A stretch of 64,000 nucleotides of DNA from Saliniradius amylolyticus (GCF_003143555.1 NZ_CP029347.1:186001-250000), one strand, 5' to 3'. Positions 45,018 to 54,479 are shown, counted from the stretch's first letter. The notes: a model not told the origin generated them from the letters alone. A program made the numbers and translations.

Positions 45018-45875
45018 ATGAGTGTAATTACAGTGGCCGGCTTACAGTTAGCCCTCCCCCCGAATACCAATAATTTCGACACTATCGCCAGTCAGGTACG
45101 CTCGGTGAAGAAGCGTTTTCCTCATTTAACCCTGGTGATGCTGTCGGAGCTGGCGACGTTCGGCCCCGCACCGCGCTTTGCCGAAACACTGCCCGGTGAT
45201 ATGGAAGAGAAATATCGGACGCTGGCCACAGAAACCGACCTGTGGCTCATTACCGGCTCCCTATTTGAACGCGCCGACGAGCGGGTTTACAACACTGCAT
45301 CGGCAATTTCACCGCAAGGGGAAGTGGTGGCGAGGTATCGCAAGATGTTCCCATTCTTACCTTATGAAGAGGGCATTTCTGCCGGGGAAGAGGCGTGTGT
45401 ATTCGATATTCCGGGCGTGGGCTGTTTTGGTCTGTCGATCTGCTACGACATGTGGTTTCCCGAGACTATCCGGGCTCTCACCTGGCAGGGGGCTGAGGTG
45501 ATTCTGCACCCCACTCTGACTAACACCGTGGATCGCGACGTGGAGTTGTCGATCGCTAAGGCCAGTGCCGCGACCAACCAATGTTATCTGTTTGATGTCA
45601 ACGCGGCGGCTCCTATGGGCGTCGGAAAGTCCATTATCGCTGGCCCAGGTGGCGAGACACTGCATCAGTCGGGTGCCGAGCAAGATGTAATGGTGATGGA
45701 TATTGATATGAACTATGTTCGCCGGGTCAGGGAGACGGGCTGGAACAGCCTGGGCCAGCCTCTGAAAAGCTTTAGAGATCACCCTATCGACTACCCCCAA
45801 TATCAGGCAGGCGCACGCTCCGGGTGTCTGGATAATCTGGGGCCACTCAGAAAACCAGGCTCCAAACTGGCCTAA
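45018..45875 (+). CDS. carbon-nitrogen hydrolase (nitrilase superfamily amidase)
   Basis: A 285-residue nitrilase-superfamily amidase with the catalytic triad E44 (LSELATFG), K109 (ARYRKMFPFLPYEEG) and C142 (GLSICYDMWFPETIRAL). It hydrolyses amides such as N-carbamoyl amines, omega-amides or aliphatic amides; the exact substrate is not readable. CAGGAGA before ATG 45018 is a clear ribosome binding site and rules out the open frame from 44946. It lies between the two paralogous TBDRs, so it may process the imported compound. Confidence 0.85.
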   Translation: MSVITVAGLQLALPPNTNNFDTIASQVRSVKKRFPHLTLVMLSELATFGPAPRFAETLPGDMEEKYRTLATETDLWLITGSLFERADERVYNTASAISPQGEVVARYRKMFPFLPYEEGISAGEEACVFDIPGVGCFGLSICYDMWFPETIRALTWQGAEVILHPTLTNTVDRDVELSIAKASAATNQCYLFDVNAAAPMGVGKSIIAGPGGETLHQSGAEQDVMVMDIDMNYVRRVRETGWNSLGQPLKSFRDHPIDYPQYQAGARSGCLDNLGPLRKPGSKLA

Positions 45876-45977
45876 TGCAAAGTTGATAACTGGCTCTAAC
45901 GGGCAAGTGGTCAGTTTTTCTACAGTCAGCCTTAAGCAAATTAAAAGAACAATAATCAGGACCAACAGGAAGAGACT

Positions 45978-48401
45978 ATGAAACACAATCATCACAAAAA
46001 CGGTCTGTTTACCTTATCTCCACTGGCACTTGCCGTGACCAGTGCCACCATGGCGGTGATGTCCTCCGGCACCTATGCCCAGGACAACAACAATGATGAA
46101 GCGAAGGTGGTAGAACGAATTCAGGTGACCGCCTCCCGTCGGGTGACGACGGTGGAAGAAACGCCTTACAACATCTCTGTGATAAACGGCAGCGATTTAA
46201 GTGACCGTAACATTGTCGACTCGGTGGAGATGATCCGCAACGTCGCTGGTGTGACGGCGGTGGACCGCGGCTACCGCAACTCAGGGGTTTTGAATAACAT
46301 CATCATCCGCGGCATGAACGTGGACTCCTCGGGCAATGGCGACTTTGCCCTTAATGCTGCACCAACCGTATCTTCTTACGTGAACGATACCCCTCTGTTT
46401 GCCAACTTTATTCTCAAAGACATCGATGCGGTGGAAGTCCTGCGCGGCCCTCAGGGAACCCTATATGGCTCGGGCGCACTGGCCGGAACCGTGCGCTACA
46501 AGATGAAGCGGCCCGATCTGGATTACACCAGTGGCGCGGTAAGTGCCAGCATCAGTCGTACCGACGGCTCCGAGGGCATCAATCAGAATTATGACGCCCT
46601 GATTAACCTGCCGATTAGTGACAATCTGGCGTTTCGCGCCAACGCCGGTGTGATCCGTAACGACGGCATCGTGGATTATGCCAATGTGTATCAGCTGGAC
46701 AGTAGCGGGGCGCCTGTGGCGGAAAATGGCGATATCGCTAACGGTGGACCGCTGTTTGAGAAGATCGAGGACGCCGACACCGTGGACATCGATTACGGAC
46801 GCGCATCATTGTTGTTCGAGCCGTCCGAGACCTTCAGTGCCTTGCTGTCCTATCAGTACCAGTCTGATGATATCGGTGGACGTCGTCAGGTGACCACCGG
46901 CACCAACTGGGTGTCTGGCGAGGAGCAGGCCTATGATGAATATGAGAATGGGGCGATTCAGCGGGAGCCGAGTGAACGTAAGGTCGATCTGATGGCGTTG
47001 GAGATGGAGTGGAACCTTGGCTTTGCGACTCTCTCCTCCAGTACCTCAAAATACGAACACGAAGGCAGCTCTATCAGTGATAACACCGGCTTTTATGCCC
47101 AGAACAATTGGTTCGCCTGGTTCTATGGCGGCTCACCGCGCCCTATGGCGCAAGCGTCCCGTACCTATGCCGATGAAGGGGTGAGCCAGGAACTGCGCCT
47201 GGTGTCTAATAGTGATGGTCCATTTGACTGGATAGTGGGGGCCTTTTATATGGATCAGGACACCGAAGCCACGCAGGACAGCTTTATGCCGGGCTTCTCT
47301 GAATGGGCCATGGCCAGTGGTTTCGATGAGACATTAGCCTCCTGGGGTGGCGTGCTGGGCGATCAGGATTTTCTGTATCGCGACAGTGGTAACGTGAAAG
47401 ATGTGTCCATCTTCGGTGAGCTGACCTATCACTTCAGCGACAAGCTTAATGCGACCCTGGGTGTGCGTCGTTTCGATAATGAGATTGCCAATGACACCAT
47501 CATTGAGCTGCCTATTTACCCGGGGCCTTCAGAGGTGCGGTCCGAAAATGAAGAAAGCGATACCCTGTTCAAGTTTAACCTGTCTTATCAGATGAATGAC
47601 GCAGCCATGCTGTATGCCACGGTATCAGAGGGCTATCGTCGCGGGGGGACCAGTGCGGTACCCTTGACCGGGGCGTTTGCCGAGAACCCTGACTACCTGA
47701 CGTATGACGCCGATTGGGTGACCAATTATGAAGTGGGCATTAAAGGTAACACCGGAGAGCTTTTCTATTCCGCGACCCTGTACCGTATGAACTGGGAAGA
47801 TCCTCAGCTTAACGTGGCTACGCCTAACTGGGGCTTTTATGCGGCGGTGAATGGTGAGTCGGCGCGCACCCAGGGACTGGAGCTGGAAACGCGCGGTTAT
47901 ATCAGCGACAACCTGCAGTATAACTTGCAGTATGCCTTTACCGACGCGGAACTGACTGATGACCTCTATGTGCCAGCCGGTACTCAGGCCAACCCCAGTG
48001 AGGTGTTAAGAGCGGAAAAAGGTGAGCGACTGCCCAGTACCGCCGAGCACACTTTCAGTGCCAATCTGGAGCATGACTATGATATTAACGCCGACTTCTA
48101 TCTGGTCAGCCGTGTGGGCGCTTACTATCAGTCGGACTCCCGCAATGCGCTGGGCAGTAACCCCACCTTCGACATCGACCTGGACAGTTTCTGGATCGCC
48201 AATGCCAGTACGGCACTGCATGCTGACGACTGGAGTGCGACCCTGTATATTAAAAACCTGTTTAATGAGGAAGGTGTGACCGGAGTACTGTCGGAAGCCT
48301 ACATGGGGACAGATCCGGCCGAGAACTTCTACGGTAATGCCTCCAAGAAGTACATCACTCAGCCAAGAACCATAGGAGTGTCCTTTAATTACCGTTTTTG
48401 A
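45978..48401 (+). CDS. TonB-dependent receptor
   Basis: An 807-residue TonB-dependent receptor. A long signal peptide ends TYAQ, then RIQVTASRRVTTVEETPYNI marks the start of the plug and AVEVLRGPQGTLYGSGALAG its conserved region. The barrel closes with the C-terminal motif YRF. It is a paralog of the receptor at 41602. It follows the carbon-nitrogen hydrolase by 102 bp and is followed closely by the TPR-sulfotransferase gene. The imported ligand is unknown. Confidence 0.9.
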   Translation: MKHNHHKNGLFTLSPLALAVTSATMAVMSSGTYAQDNNNDEAKVVERIQVTASRRVTTVEETPYNISVINGSDLSDRNIVDSVEMIRNVAGVTAVDRGYRNSGVLNNIIIRGMNVDSSGNGDFALNAAPTVSSYVNDTPLFANFILKDIDAVEVLRGPQGTLYGSGALAGTVRYKMKRPDLDYTSGAVSASISRTDGSEGINQNYDALINLPISDNLAFRANAGVIRNDGIVDYANVYQLDSSGAPVAENGDIANGGPLFEKIEDADTVDIDYGRASLLFEPSETFSALLSYQYQSDDIGGRRQVTTGTNWVSGEEQAYDEYENGAIQREPSERKVDLMALEMEWNLGFATLSSSTSKYEHEGSSISDNTGFYAQNNWFAWFYGGSPRPMAQASRTYADEGVSQELRLVSNSDGPFDWIVGAFYMDQDTEATQDSFMPGFSEWAMASGFDETLASWGGVLGDQDFLYRDSGNVKDVSIFGELTYHFSDKLNATLGVRRFDNEIANDTIIELPIYPGPSEVRSENEESDTLFKFNLSYQMNDAAMLYATVSEGYRRGGTSAVPLTGAFAENPDYLTYDADWVTNYEVGIKGNTGELFYSATLYRMNWEDPQLNVATPNWGFYAAVNGESARTQGLELETRGYISDNLQYNLQYAFTDAELTDDLYVPAGTQANPSEVLRAEKGERLPSTAEHTFSANLEHDYDINADFYLVSRVGAYYQSDSRNALGSNPTFDIDLDSFWIANASTALHADDWSATLYIKNLFNEEGVTGVLSEAYMGTDPAENFYGNASKKYITQPRTIGVSFNYRF

Positions 48402-48435
48402 TAATGCTTTAAGTGTAGAGCAACGGATCCGGCCT

Positions 48436-49758
48436 TTGATTGAGGCCGGGGATCGTCTGTCGGCTAAACAGGCTCTGGATCATTTAAGCTCAAGAGCCGC
48501 GTCGCCGGATGTCACAGCGGATACCGCCTACTGGTATTGCCACCTGGGCGATTACGCTCAGGCGGCCCGGCTGTATCAGTCTTTGTGCGAGGCGCATCCG
48601 GACAAACCGGCTTACTGGTATAATCTGGCCACCACCCGGCGAGTGCTGGGTGAGCTGGACGCCGCCGAACAGGCACTGGATCGTCAGCTGGCTCTGGACC
48701 CTGCCGATGGCGAAGGGCAATATCTGCGCAGCCAGCTAAAAACGCAGTGTTCCGACTCGAATCATGTAGCGGAGCTTCGTCAGCAGCTCGGCAACCCCGA
48801 TCTGCCGCCAAAACAACGTGTGCACTTGTATTATGCTCTCGGCAAGGAGCTGGAGGATATAGGCGCCGATGAGCAGGCCTTCGACGCCATAGCAAGGGGC
48901 GGGTCGCTGCGACGAAAGTATCTGAAATACGATGTGGCGCAGGACGAACGGATCCTAAGAACCATCCGGGCCAGCTGTGACAATGAGCATTTTGCCCGTC
49001 TTCCGACGGGTAAGAGTGAGGCCAGTCCCATCTTTATTCTGGGCTTGCCCAGAACCGGTTCGACTCTGGTGGAAAATATCCTGGCGGCTCACAGTCAGGT
49101 CGCCATGGGCGGTGAACTCAATGCCTTTTCTCAAACCATGATGCCGATGCTGAGTAAGCTCACCAGCGGCAGTGTGCTCGATGCCATCGGCGCCTGCCCG
49201 AAGCTGGATTTTAACGCACTGGGGCAAGGCTATCTGTCAGCCACCCGGCACTTGCAGGGCGATAGACCTCACCTGACCGATAAGCTGCCGCTGAACTTTC
49301 TTTATACGGGTCTAATCCAAAAGGCTTTACCTAAGGCCAAAATCATCCATGTGCGGCGCCATCCTATGGATGCGGTATGGGCAATCTACAAGCACCTGTT
49401 CACCCATGCCTATCCCTACTCTTACGATCCAAAAGACATTGCCCGCTACTTGCTGGCCTATGAACGGTTGATGGAACACTGGCGCAAGCAACTTGGTGAA
49501 CGGCTGATCGAAGTGGACTATGAGGCGTTGGTCACTCAGCCCGAGCCGCAGATGCGACGACTGCTCAGCGCCTGCGCATTGCCGTTTGAAAGCCAGTGCT
49601 TAGACTTTTTTAAGCAGCCCCGCAGTGTGACGACGGGCAGCGCCACCCAAGTTCGACAACCTGTCTATACCAGTTCGGTGGGGCGTTGGAAGCGATTCGA
49701 ATCCCAGCTGAGCGATGTCTACGAAACCTTTGTCGACGCCGGCTTAGCTATGGACTGA
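48436..49758 (+). CDS. TPR-containing sulfotransferase
   Basis: A 440-residue protein with N-terminal tetratricopeptide-like helices (WYCHLGDYAQAARLYQSL, WYNLATTRRVLGELDAAEQAL) and a C-terminal PAPS-dependent sulfotransferase domain. FILGLPRTGSTLVENILA is the 5'-phosphosulfate loop and AKIIHVRRHPMDAVWAIYK the 3'-phosphate site. The start is unclear: TTG 48436 has no good ribosome binding site, and an upstream frame open from 48376 offers only an unusual ATT start (48388) nine bases after AGGAG, inside the TBDR's end. It is likely coupled to the TBDR. The acceptor is unknown. Confidence 0.8.
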   Translation: MIEAGDRLSAKQALDHLSSRAASPDVTADTAYWYCHLGDYAQAARLYQSLCEAHPDKPAYWYNLATTRRVLGELDAAEQALDRQLALDPADGEGQYLRSQLKTQCSDSNHVAELRQQLGNPDLPPKQRVHLYYALGKELEDIGADEQAFDAIARGGSLRRKYLKYDVAQDERILRTIRASCDNEHFARLPTGKSEASPIFILGLPRTGSTLVENILAAHSQVAMGGELNAFSQTMMPMLSKLTSGSVLDAIGACPKLDFNALGQGYLSATRHLQGDRPHLTDKLPLNFLYTGLIQKALPKAKIIHVRRHPMDAVWAIYKHLFTHAYPYSYDPKDIARYLLAYERLMEHWRKQLGERLIEVDYEALVTQPEPQMRRLLSACALPFESQCLDFFKQPRSVTTGSATQVRQPVYTSSVGRWKRFESQLSDVYETFVDAGLAMD

Positions 49759-50704
49759 GGGGCAGAGTTCCAGACAGCTTCTCACCTTGCTGGGCTATCA
49801 GGTGCTGCATTAGGTCGAGAAACACGTCCACTTTCTTAGGTTCGGCCGCGCCTTGTTTATGGACCAGGGACTGCTCGAAGGGATAGTGATAGCACTCGGG
49901 CTTCAAAAAGCGGAACCGTCCTTGCTCGACATCGGTTTGAATATAGTGGTAGGGCAGATAGCCGATAAACCGGCCTGAGGCGATCAGGGCTTTTCGTGAG
50001 TCAAACTGATAGGCGCTGGCGCCGGGTTTGAGTTTTTTTAGTTGTTCCCGGCCATCCGGACTGATCTCAAGACCCGGCATGACCGCCGGGAACCCGGCCA
50101 ACAGAGCATCGTCAATGTTGGCATCGTCTGTCTCAAACAGCGGATGTGAGCGGGCGCAGCATAGGTACAGGTGCTCCTGGAACATGGGCGCATAATGCAG
50201 CCCGGCCACTTTTCGATAGCCGGGAAACAGACCTATGTGAGCCTTGTCGCGCAGCAGCGCCTGCTCAATATGGTCGATGCGCTCACCGTCCAGAGTGATG
50301 GTTAACTCCGGCGCCTGTTGATTGAGCCTGGCCACAACCTGAGCCAGCAATTCTAACCGTTGTTCATCCAGAATGTCGGCGTGCAGTATCACCAACTCGC
50401 CACTCAGCGCCTGACTCAGACCCGACACCGCGCCGGAAAACTCGCCCAAAGCGGCAAACAGTTTCAGACAAGCCTTGTAGACCACCTGGCCATCCGGTGT
50501 CAGCACAAAGCCACTGCGCCCCCGGCTACAAAGCTTCAGTCGCAGCCGGGTTTCCAGACTGCTCATATGAATGCTGATGGTAGAACGGGTGATGCCCAGC
50601 TCGTCCTCGGCGGCGGCGAAGCCGCCATTTTCCACCACGGCCTTAAACACACGCAACAGTTTAAGGTCGTATTCGGTCACGGCGCGATGTTGAAACAAGC
50701 TCAT
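49748..50704 (-). CDS. LysR family transcription regulator
   Basis: A 318-residue LysR regulator with helix-turn-helix DLKLLRVFKAVVENGGFAAAEDELGITRSTISIHMSSLE and a type 2 periplasmic-binding-like effector domain. It is divergent from gabD across 104 bp, so it probably controls gabD-gabT. Its 3' end overlaps the convergent sulfotransferase gene by 11 bp. Confidence 0.9.
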   Translation of the reverse strand: MSLFQHRAVTEYDLKLLRVFKAVVENGGFAAAEDELGITRSTISIHMSSLETRLRLKLCSRGRSGFVLTPDGQVVYKACLKLFAALGEFSGAVSGLSQALSGELVILHADILDEQRLELLAQVVARLNQQAPELTITLDGERIDHIEQALLRDKAHIGLFPGYRKVAGLHYAPMFQEHLYLCCARSHPLFETDDANIDDALLAGFPAVMPGLEISPDGREQLKKLKPGASAYQFDSRKALIASGRFIGYLPYHYIQTDVEQGRFRFLKPECYHYPFEQSLVHKQGAAEPKKVDVFLDLMQHLIAQQGEKLSGTLPLSP

Positions 50705-50721
50705 CGTTAAGTTTTATGAAA

Positions 50722-50744
50722 TCAAACTAAAGGTTGAATGTTTG
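50722..50744. promoter_or_regulatory. candidate LysR operator upstream of gabD
   Basis: TCAA-N8-TTGA (50722-50737) overlaps CAAAC-N12-GTTTG (50723-50744), two imperfectly nested inverted repeats between the divergent LysR gene and gabD. Location favours an operator, but neither repeat has the strict T-N11-A form. Confidence 0.3.
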
Positions 50745-50808
50745 TTATTTAACGCCTTTCGCGTTGTTGATGCAATAGCTGTCATCACGCATTCGATATG
50801 AGATTCCA

Positions 50809-52251
50809 ATGAACCAGGATTTTGCAGGATTACTGAAGCAGGGCTCTTACATCAACGGCCAATGGCATCAGTCGGATAACCGCTTTGAGGTGACCGATAA
50901 AGCCAGTGGTACCGTTTTGGCGCGGCTGGCCGATGCCGGAACAGAGCAAGCCGAGCAAGCCATTGAGGCTGCAAGCCAGGCGTTTAGATCATGGTGTAAG
51001 ACCACGGCCAAAGAGCGCAGCCAACTACTGAGGCGCTGGTTCGACTTGATGCTGAGCCATCAGGATGCGCTGGGTCGATTACTGACTCTGGAGCAGGGCA
51101 AACCCCTGGCCGAGGCCAAAGGTGAGATCGCGTATGGGGCGGGTTATGTGGAATGGTTCGCCGAGGAAGCCAAACGGGTTTATGGCGATACGATACCGCC
51201 ACTACAAAACAGCCAGTCGATACAGGTAGAAAACTCTCCCGTGGGGGTGGTAGCGGCAGTAACGCCCTGGAATTTTCCCAACGCGATGATCGCTCGCAAG
51301 GCCGCTGCTGCCCTGGCCGCTGGTTGTACTTTTGTGGTTCGTCCGGCTGCGCAAACCCCTCTATCGGCACTGGCTATGGCGGAACTGGCTCAACAGGCTG
51401 GTATTCCCGAGGGCGTGTTGAACGTGATCACGGGCACCGATGCCAGAGGGATTGGCCGGGTGCTGACACAGTCTGAGAAAGTCGCCAAGTTTAGCTTCAC
51501 CGGGTCCACTCAGGTAGGTCGTCAGCTGATTGCCGACTGTGCCATTACGGTCAAACGCGTCTCCATGGAGTTGGGAGGTAATGCGCCCTTTATTGTGTTT
51601 GACGATGCCGATATCGATGCGGCGGTGACTGGCGCCATGGCGTCAAAATTTCGCAACGCCGGACAAACCTGTGTCTGCGCCAATCGCTTTATTGTGCACG
51701 AAGCGGTGATGAATGAGTTTGTCGACAAGCTGAAGACAAAAATACGGGCCTTACGCTCGGGTCATGGACTGGAGCCGGTGGATATGGGGCCGCTCATCAG
51801 CGAGCAGGCTGCCAAAAATGTTCACGCTCTGGTGCAGGACTCGCTCGCAGAGGGGGCCGAATGTCTGCTAGGTGGGGACTGGAAGGGCGGTGCATTCTAC
51901 CCGCCCACCCTGGTTACCGGCGTGACCGAATCCATGCCTCTGGCACAGGAGGAGATTTTCGGCCCGGTGGTGGCGGTGCTGTCTTTTTCCGATGAACAAC
52001 AGGCCATAGAGCTTGCCAACCAAACCGAGTATGGACTGGCCAGTTATTTCTACAGCCGGGATATTGGTCGGGTTCATCGAGTGGCGAATGGTTTGGCGTT
52101 TGGGATGGTGGGTATCAACGAGGGGGCTATTTCCAATCCCACCGCGCCCTTTGGCGGCATTAAACAATCCGGTTATGGCCGGGAAGGGTCCAAATATGGG
52201 CTGGATGATTATCTGAATATTCAATACCGCTGTTTGGGAGGCTTAGCATGA
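50809..52251 (+). CDS. gabD: succinate-semialdehyde dehydrogenase GabD
   Basis: A 480-residue aldehyde dehydrogenase of the succinate-semialdehyde type. EQGKPLAEAKGEIAYGAGYV is the characteristic GabD segment. AVTPWNFPNAMI binds NAD(P), MELGGNAPFIVFDDAD carries the glutamate, and NAGQTCVCANRF the catalytic C288 with the adjacent cysteine seen in GabD. PFGGIKQSGYGREGSKYG closes the domain. It oxidises succinate semialdehyde to succinate. Its stop overlaps gabT (ATGA), so gabD and gabT are one operon. Confidence 0.93.
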   Translation: MNQDFAGLLKQGSYINGQWHQSDNRFEVTDKASGTVLARLADAGTEQAEQAIEAASQAFRSWCKTTAKERSQLLRRWFDLMLSHQDALGRLLTLEQGKPLAEAKGEIAYGAGYVEWFAEEAKRVYGDTIPPLQNSQSIQVENSPVGVVAAVTPWNFPNAMIARKAAAALAAGCTFVVRPAAQTPLSALAMAELAQQAGIPEGVLNVITGTDARGIGRVLTQSEKVAKFSFTGSTQVGRQLIADCAITVKRVSMELGGNAPFIVFDDADIDAAVTGAMASKFRNAGQTCVCANRFIVHEAVMNEFVDKLKTKIRALRSGHGLEPVDMGPLISEQAAKNVHALVQDSLAEGAECLLGGDWKGGAFYPPTLVTGVTESMPLAQEEIFGPVVAVLSFSDEQQAIELANQTEYGLASYFYSRDIGRVHRVANGLAFGMVGINEGAISNPTAPFGGIKQSGYGREGSKYGLDDYLNIQYRCLGGLA

Positions 52252-53534
52252 GTACCAATGCATCACTTCAAACGCGCAAGCAAAAGGTGTTTGCGCAAGG
52301 ACAGGGCAACCTGTATCCAATTTTTGTCGAACGGGCTGACAATGCCGAGGTTTGGGATGTCGAAGGCAATCGTTATCTGGACTTCGGCACCGGCATCGCG
52401 GTGTGTAACACAGGGCATGCCCATCCCAAGGTGGTGGAGGCGGTGCAACAGCAAGTTGCTCACTTTAGCCACTCCTGTGTCATGATCAACCCTTATGAAT
52501 CGGCGGTGGCACTGGCCGAACGTTTAACTCAGTTGGCGCCCGGCGACAGTGATAAGAAAGCGATTTTTGTGACGACGGGGGCCGAGGCGGTGGAAAACGC
52601 GGTGAAAATCGCCCGTGCTCATACCGGTCGTCGGGGAGTGGTGGCCTTCAACGGCGGATTTCATGGCCGCACCAACCTGACCATGGGGCTGACCGGCAAG
52701 ATAACGCCCTACAAGGACAAGTTTGGTCCTTTTCCCGGTGAGATCTATCACGCACCTTTCCCTTCGAAGCTGCATGGTGTGTCGGTGAAAGATGCGCTTA
52801 AAGGCTTAGAAACCCTGTTTAAAGTGGACATTGCTCCCAGCGATGTGGCGGCCATTATTATTGAGCCGATCCAGGGCGAAGGGGGTTTCTATGTGGCTCC
52901 GCCTGAGTTACTGCAGGCATTGCGTAAGCTGTGTGATCAGCATGGCATTGTGCTGATCTGCGATGAAATCCAGTCCGGTTTTGCCCGCACCGGGCATTGG
53001 TTTTACACCGAGGCAGCGGGCATCGAAGCCGATATTATGACCATGGCCAAAGGCATTGCCGGAGGCGTACCTATTTCGGCGGTGGTGGGAAAAGCGGCGA
53101 TCATGGATGCGCCCCCTGCCGGTGGCTTAGGGGGTACCTATGGAGGCTCCCCCCTTGGTTGTGCGGCGGCGCTGGCGGTATTGGATGTAATTGAGCAAGA
53201 GTCGCTGCTTGAGAAAGCCAGGTGGATTGAGCATCAGTTTATGGAAACGCTGGGCGCGCTGAAACAACGCTACCCGGATCTTGTCGGCGAAGTACGCGGT
53301 GCCGGAGCCATGATCGCCATGGAGTTGGTTAAAGACGGCCAGGCCGATAAGCCGAATCCAGAGCTGACCAAAGCCCTTATTGGCAAAGCCAGTGAGTACG
53401 GGCTTATCCTCTTGGCCTGTGGGTTCTATGGCAATGTAATTCGTTTATTGCCGCCGCTGACCATCCCTGAAAAGCATCTGACAGAAGGCTTGCAGGCGCT
53501 GACTAAGCTGTTTGACGATTGCGTAGTGCGCTGA
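52248..53534 (+). CDS. gabT: 4-aminobutyrate aminotransferase GabT
   Basis: A 428-residue class III aminotransferase. TTGAEAVENAVKIARAHTGR binds PLP phosphate, IEPIQGEGGFYVAPPE and ICDEIQSGFARTG contact PLP, and TMAKGIAGGVPISAV carries the PLP lysine K268. Sequence and operon with gabD identify it as GABA:2-oxoglutarate aminotransferase, giving succinate semialdehyde. It overlaps gabD by four bases and the convergent nucleoside hydrolase gene by 32 bp at the 3' end. Confidence 0.93.
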   Translation: MSTNASLQTRKQKVFAQGQGNLYPIFVERADNAEVWDVEGNRYLDFGTGIAVCNTGHAHPKVVEAVQQQVAHFSHSCVMINPYESAVALAERLTQLAPGDSDKKAIFVTTGAEAVENAVKIARAHTGRRGVVAFNGGFHGRTNLTMGLTGKITPYKDKFGPFPGEIYHAPFPSKLHGVSVKDALKGLETLFKVDIAPSDVAAIIIEPIQGEGGFYVAPPELLQALRKLCDQHGIVLICDEIQSGFARTGHWFYTEAAGIEADIMTMAKGIAGGVPISAVVGKAAIMDAPPAGGLGGTYGGSPLGCAAALAVLDVIEQESLLEKARWIEHQFMETLGALKQRYPDLVGEVRGAGAMIAMELVKDGQADKPNPELTKALIGKASEYGLILLACGFYGNVIRLLPPLTIPEKHLTEGLQALTKLFDDCVVR

Positions 53535-54465
53535 GCAGAGTATCCAGCACGCCCTGGCTGTCCACGTCGGTGCAGATATTGTTAACCGGAACGTCTTCCC
53601 AACCGGCCTGCATAAACTCAAGGTGAGGTGGGGCGATAGCGGTCTGGCCGATGGCCAGGCCTTCTGCGATCACGCGGACCCTACCTGGCTCATGGTTAAA
53701 TAAAGCGGGATTCAGCAGATAGGCGATGGTGGAGGGGTCATGCACCATACAGCCATCCAAGCCCATGGCCTGGCGGTAAAAGTCGATGTAAAAGGCGCTG
53801 GCCTGCTTTAGAAACTGGCCCTGAGTGTCATCAGGTAGTGTGGCTAACAGGGCCTCGTTGAGTATGGTTTTTTCGGTGACATCCAGTCCTACCATTGTGA
53901 TGGGCCAGTCGGCACCAAAGACTAAATCCGCAGCGTGCGGATCGGCGTACATATTAGCCTCGGCCACGGGTGACACGTTGCCTGTAGTATGAGCCGCACC
54001 ACCCATCACAACCACTTGTTTTACCCTTTGGGTCATCGAGGGGTCGAGTTGCAGTGCCAGTGCCAGGTTCGTCAGTGGGCCCAGCGCCACTAGCGTGATA
54101 TCTCCAGGCTCCTCGCGGGTGGCCTGAACCAGGTAGTCGGCCGCAGGCAGTGACTGGGCCAATAAATCCGCTGGCATTGTGGGCAGAGGAAAGTCACCGA
54201 AGCCGCCTTGACCATGGACATGAGCGGGATACCCATTAGGCGGAATTATCAAAGGTGCAGCAGCCCCGGTATACACAGGTAAGTCATGTGCAAACTGAGA
54301 CAGAAAAAGCGCGTTTTGAGTGGCCTGCTCGACGCTGACATTACCGAACACGGTGGTCAGCGCTTTTACTCGCAACTCGGGGCTATTCAGCGCCATGCAA
54401 ATGGCCAGGGCGTCGTCGACGCCAGGGTCGGTGTCGATGATGATCTTAGTCTTTGTAGTGGTCAT
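53503..54465 (-). CDS. inosine-uridine-type nucleoside hydrolase
   Basis: A 320-residue nucleoside hydrolase with the calcium-binding N-terminus IIIDTDPGVDDALAI. ALGPLTNLALAL and VVVMGGAAHTTGNVSPVAEAN are further family motifs, and DGCMVHDPSTIAYLL contains the late ligand. It cleaves ribonucleosides to base and ribose. With ribokinase encoded 14 bp upstream on the same strand, the pair salvages ribose. No signal peptide is seen, so it acts in the cytoplasm. It overlaps gabT by 32 bp convergently. Confidence 0.9.
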   Translation of the reverse strand: MTTTKTKIIIDTDPGVDDALAICMALNSPELRVKALTTVFGNVSVEQATQNALFLSQFAHDLPVYTGAAAPLIIPPNGYPAHVHGQGGFGDFPLPTMPADLLAQSLPAADYLVQATREEPGDITLVALGPLTNLALALQLDPSMTQRVKQVVVMGGAAHTTGNVSPVAEANMYADPHAADLVFGADWPITMVGLDVTEKTILNEALLATLPDDTQGQFLKQASAFYIDFYRQAMGLDGCMVHDPSTIAYLLNPALFNHEPGRVRVIAEGLAIGQTAIAPPHLEFMQAGWEDVPVNNICTDVDSQGVLDTLLSALRNRQTA

Positions 54466-54479
54466 AGATGCGTTCGATA

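Noticed and set aside
45018-45875. N-carbamoylputrescine amidase (AguB) assignment for the nitrilase-family gene
   Set aside because: It has the triad but no agmatine deiminase nearby, and it is encoded between two TBDRs far from the amine operon; substrate left open.
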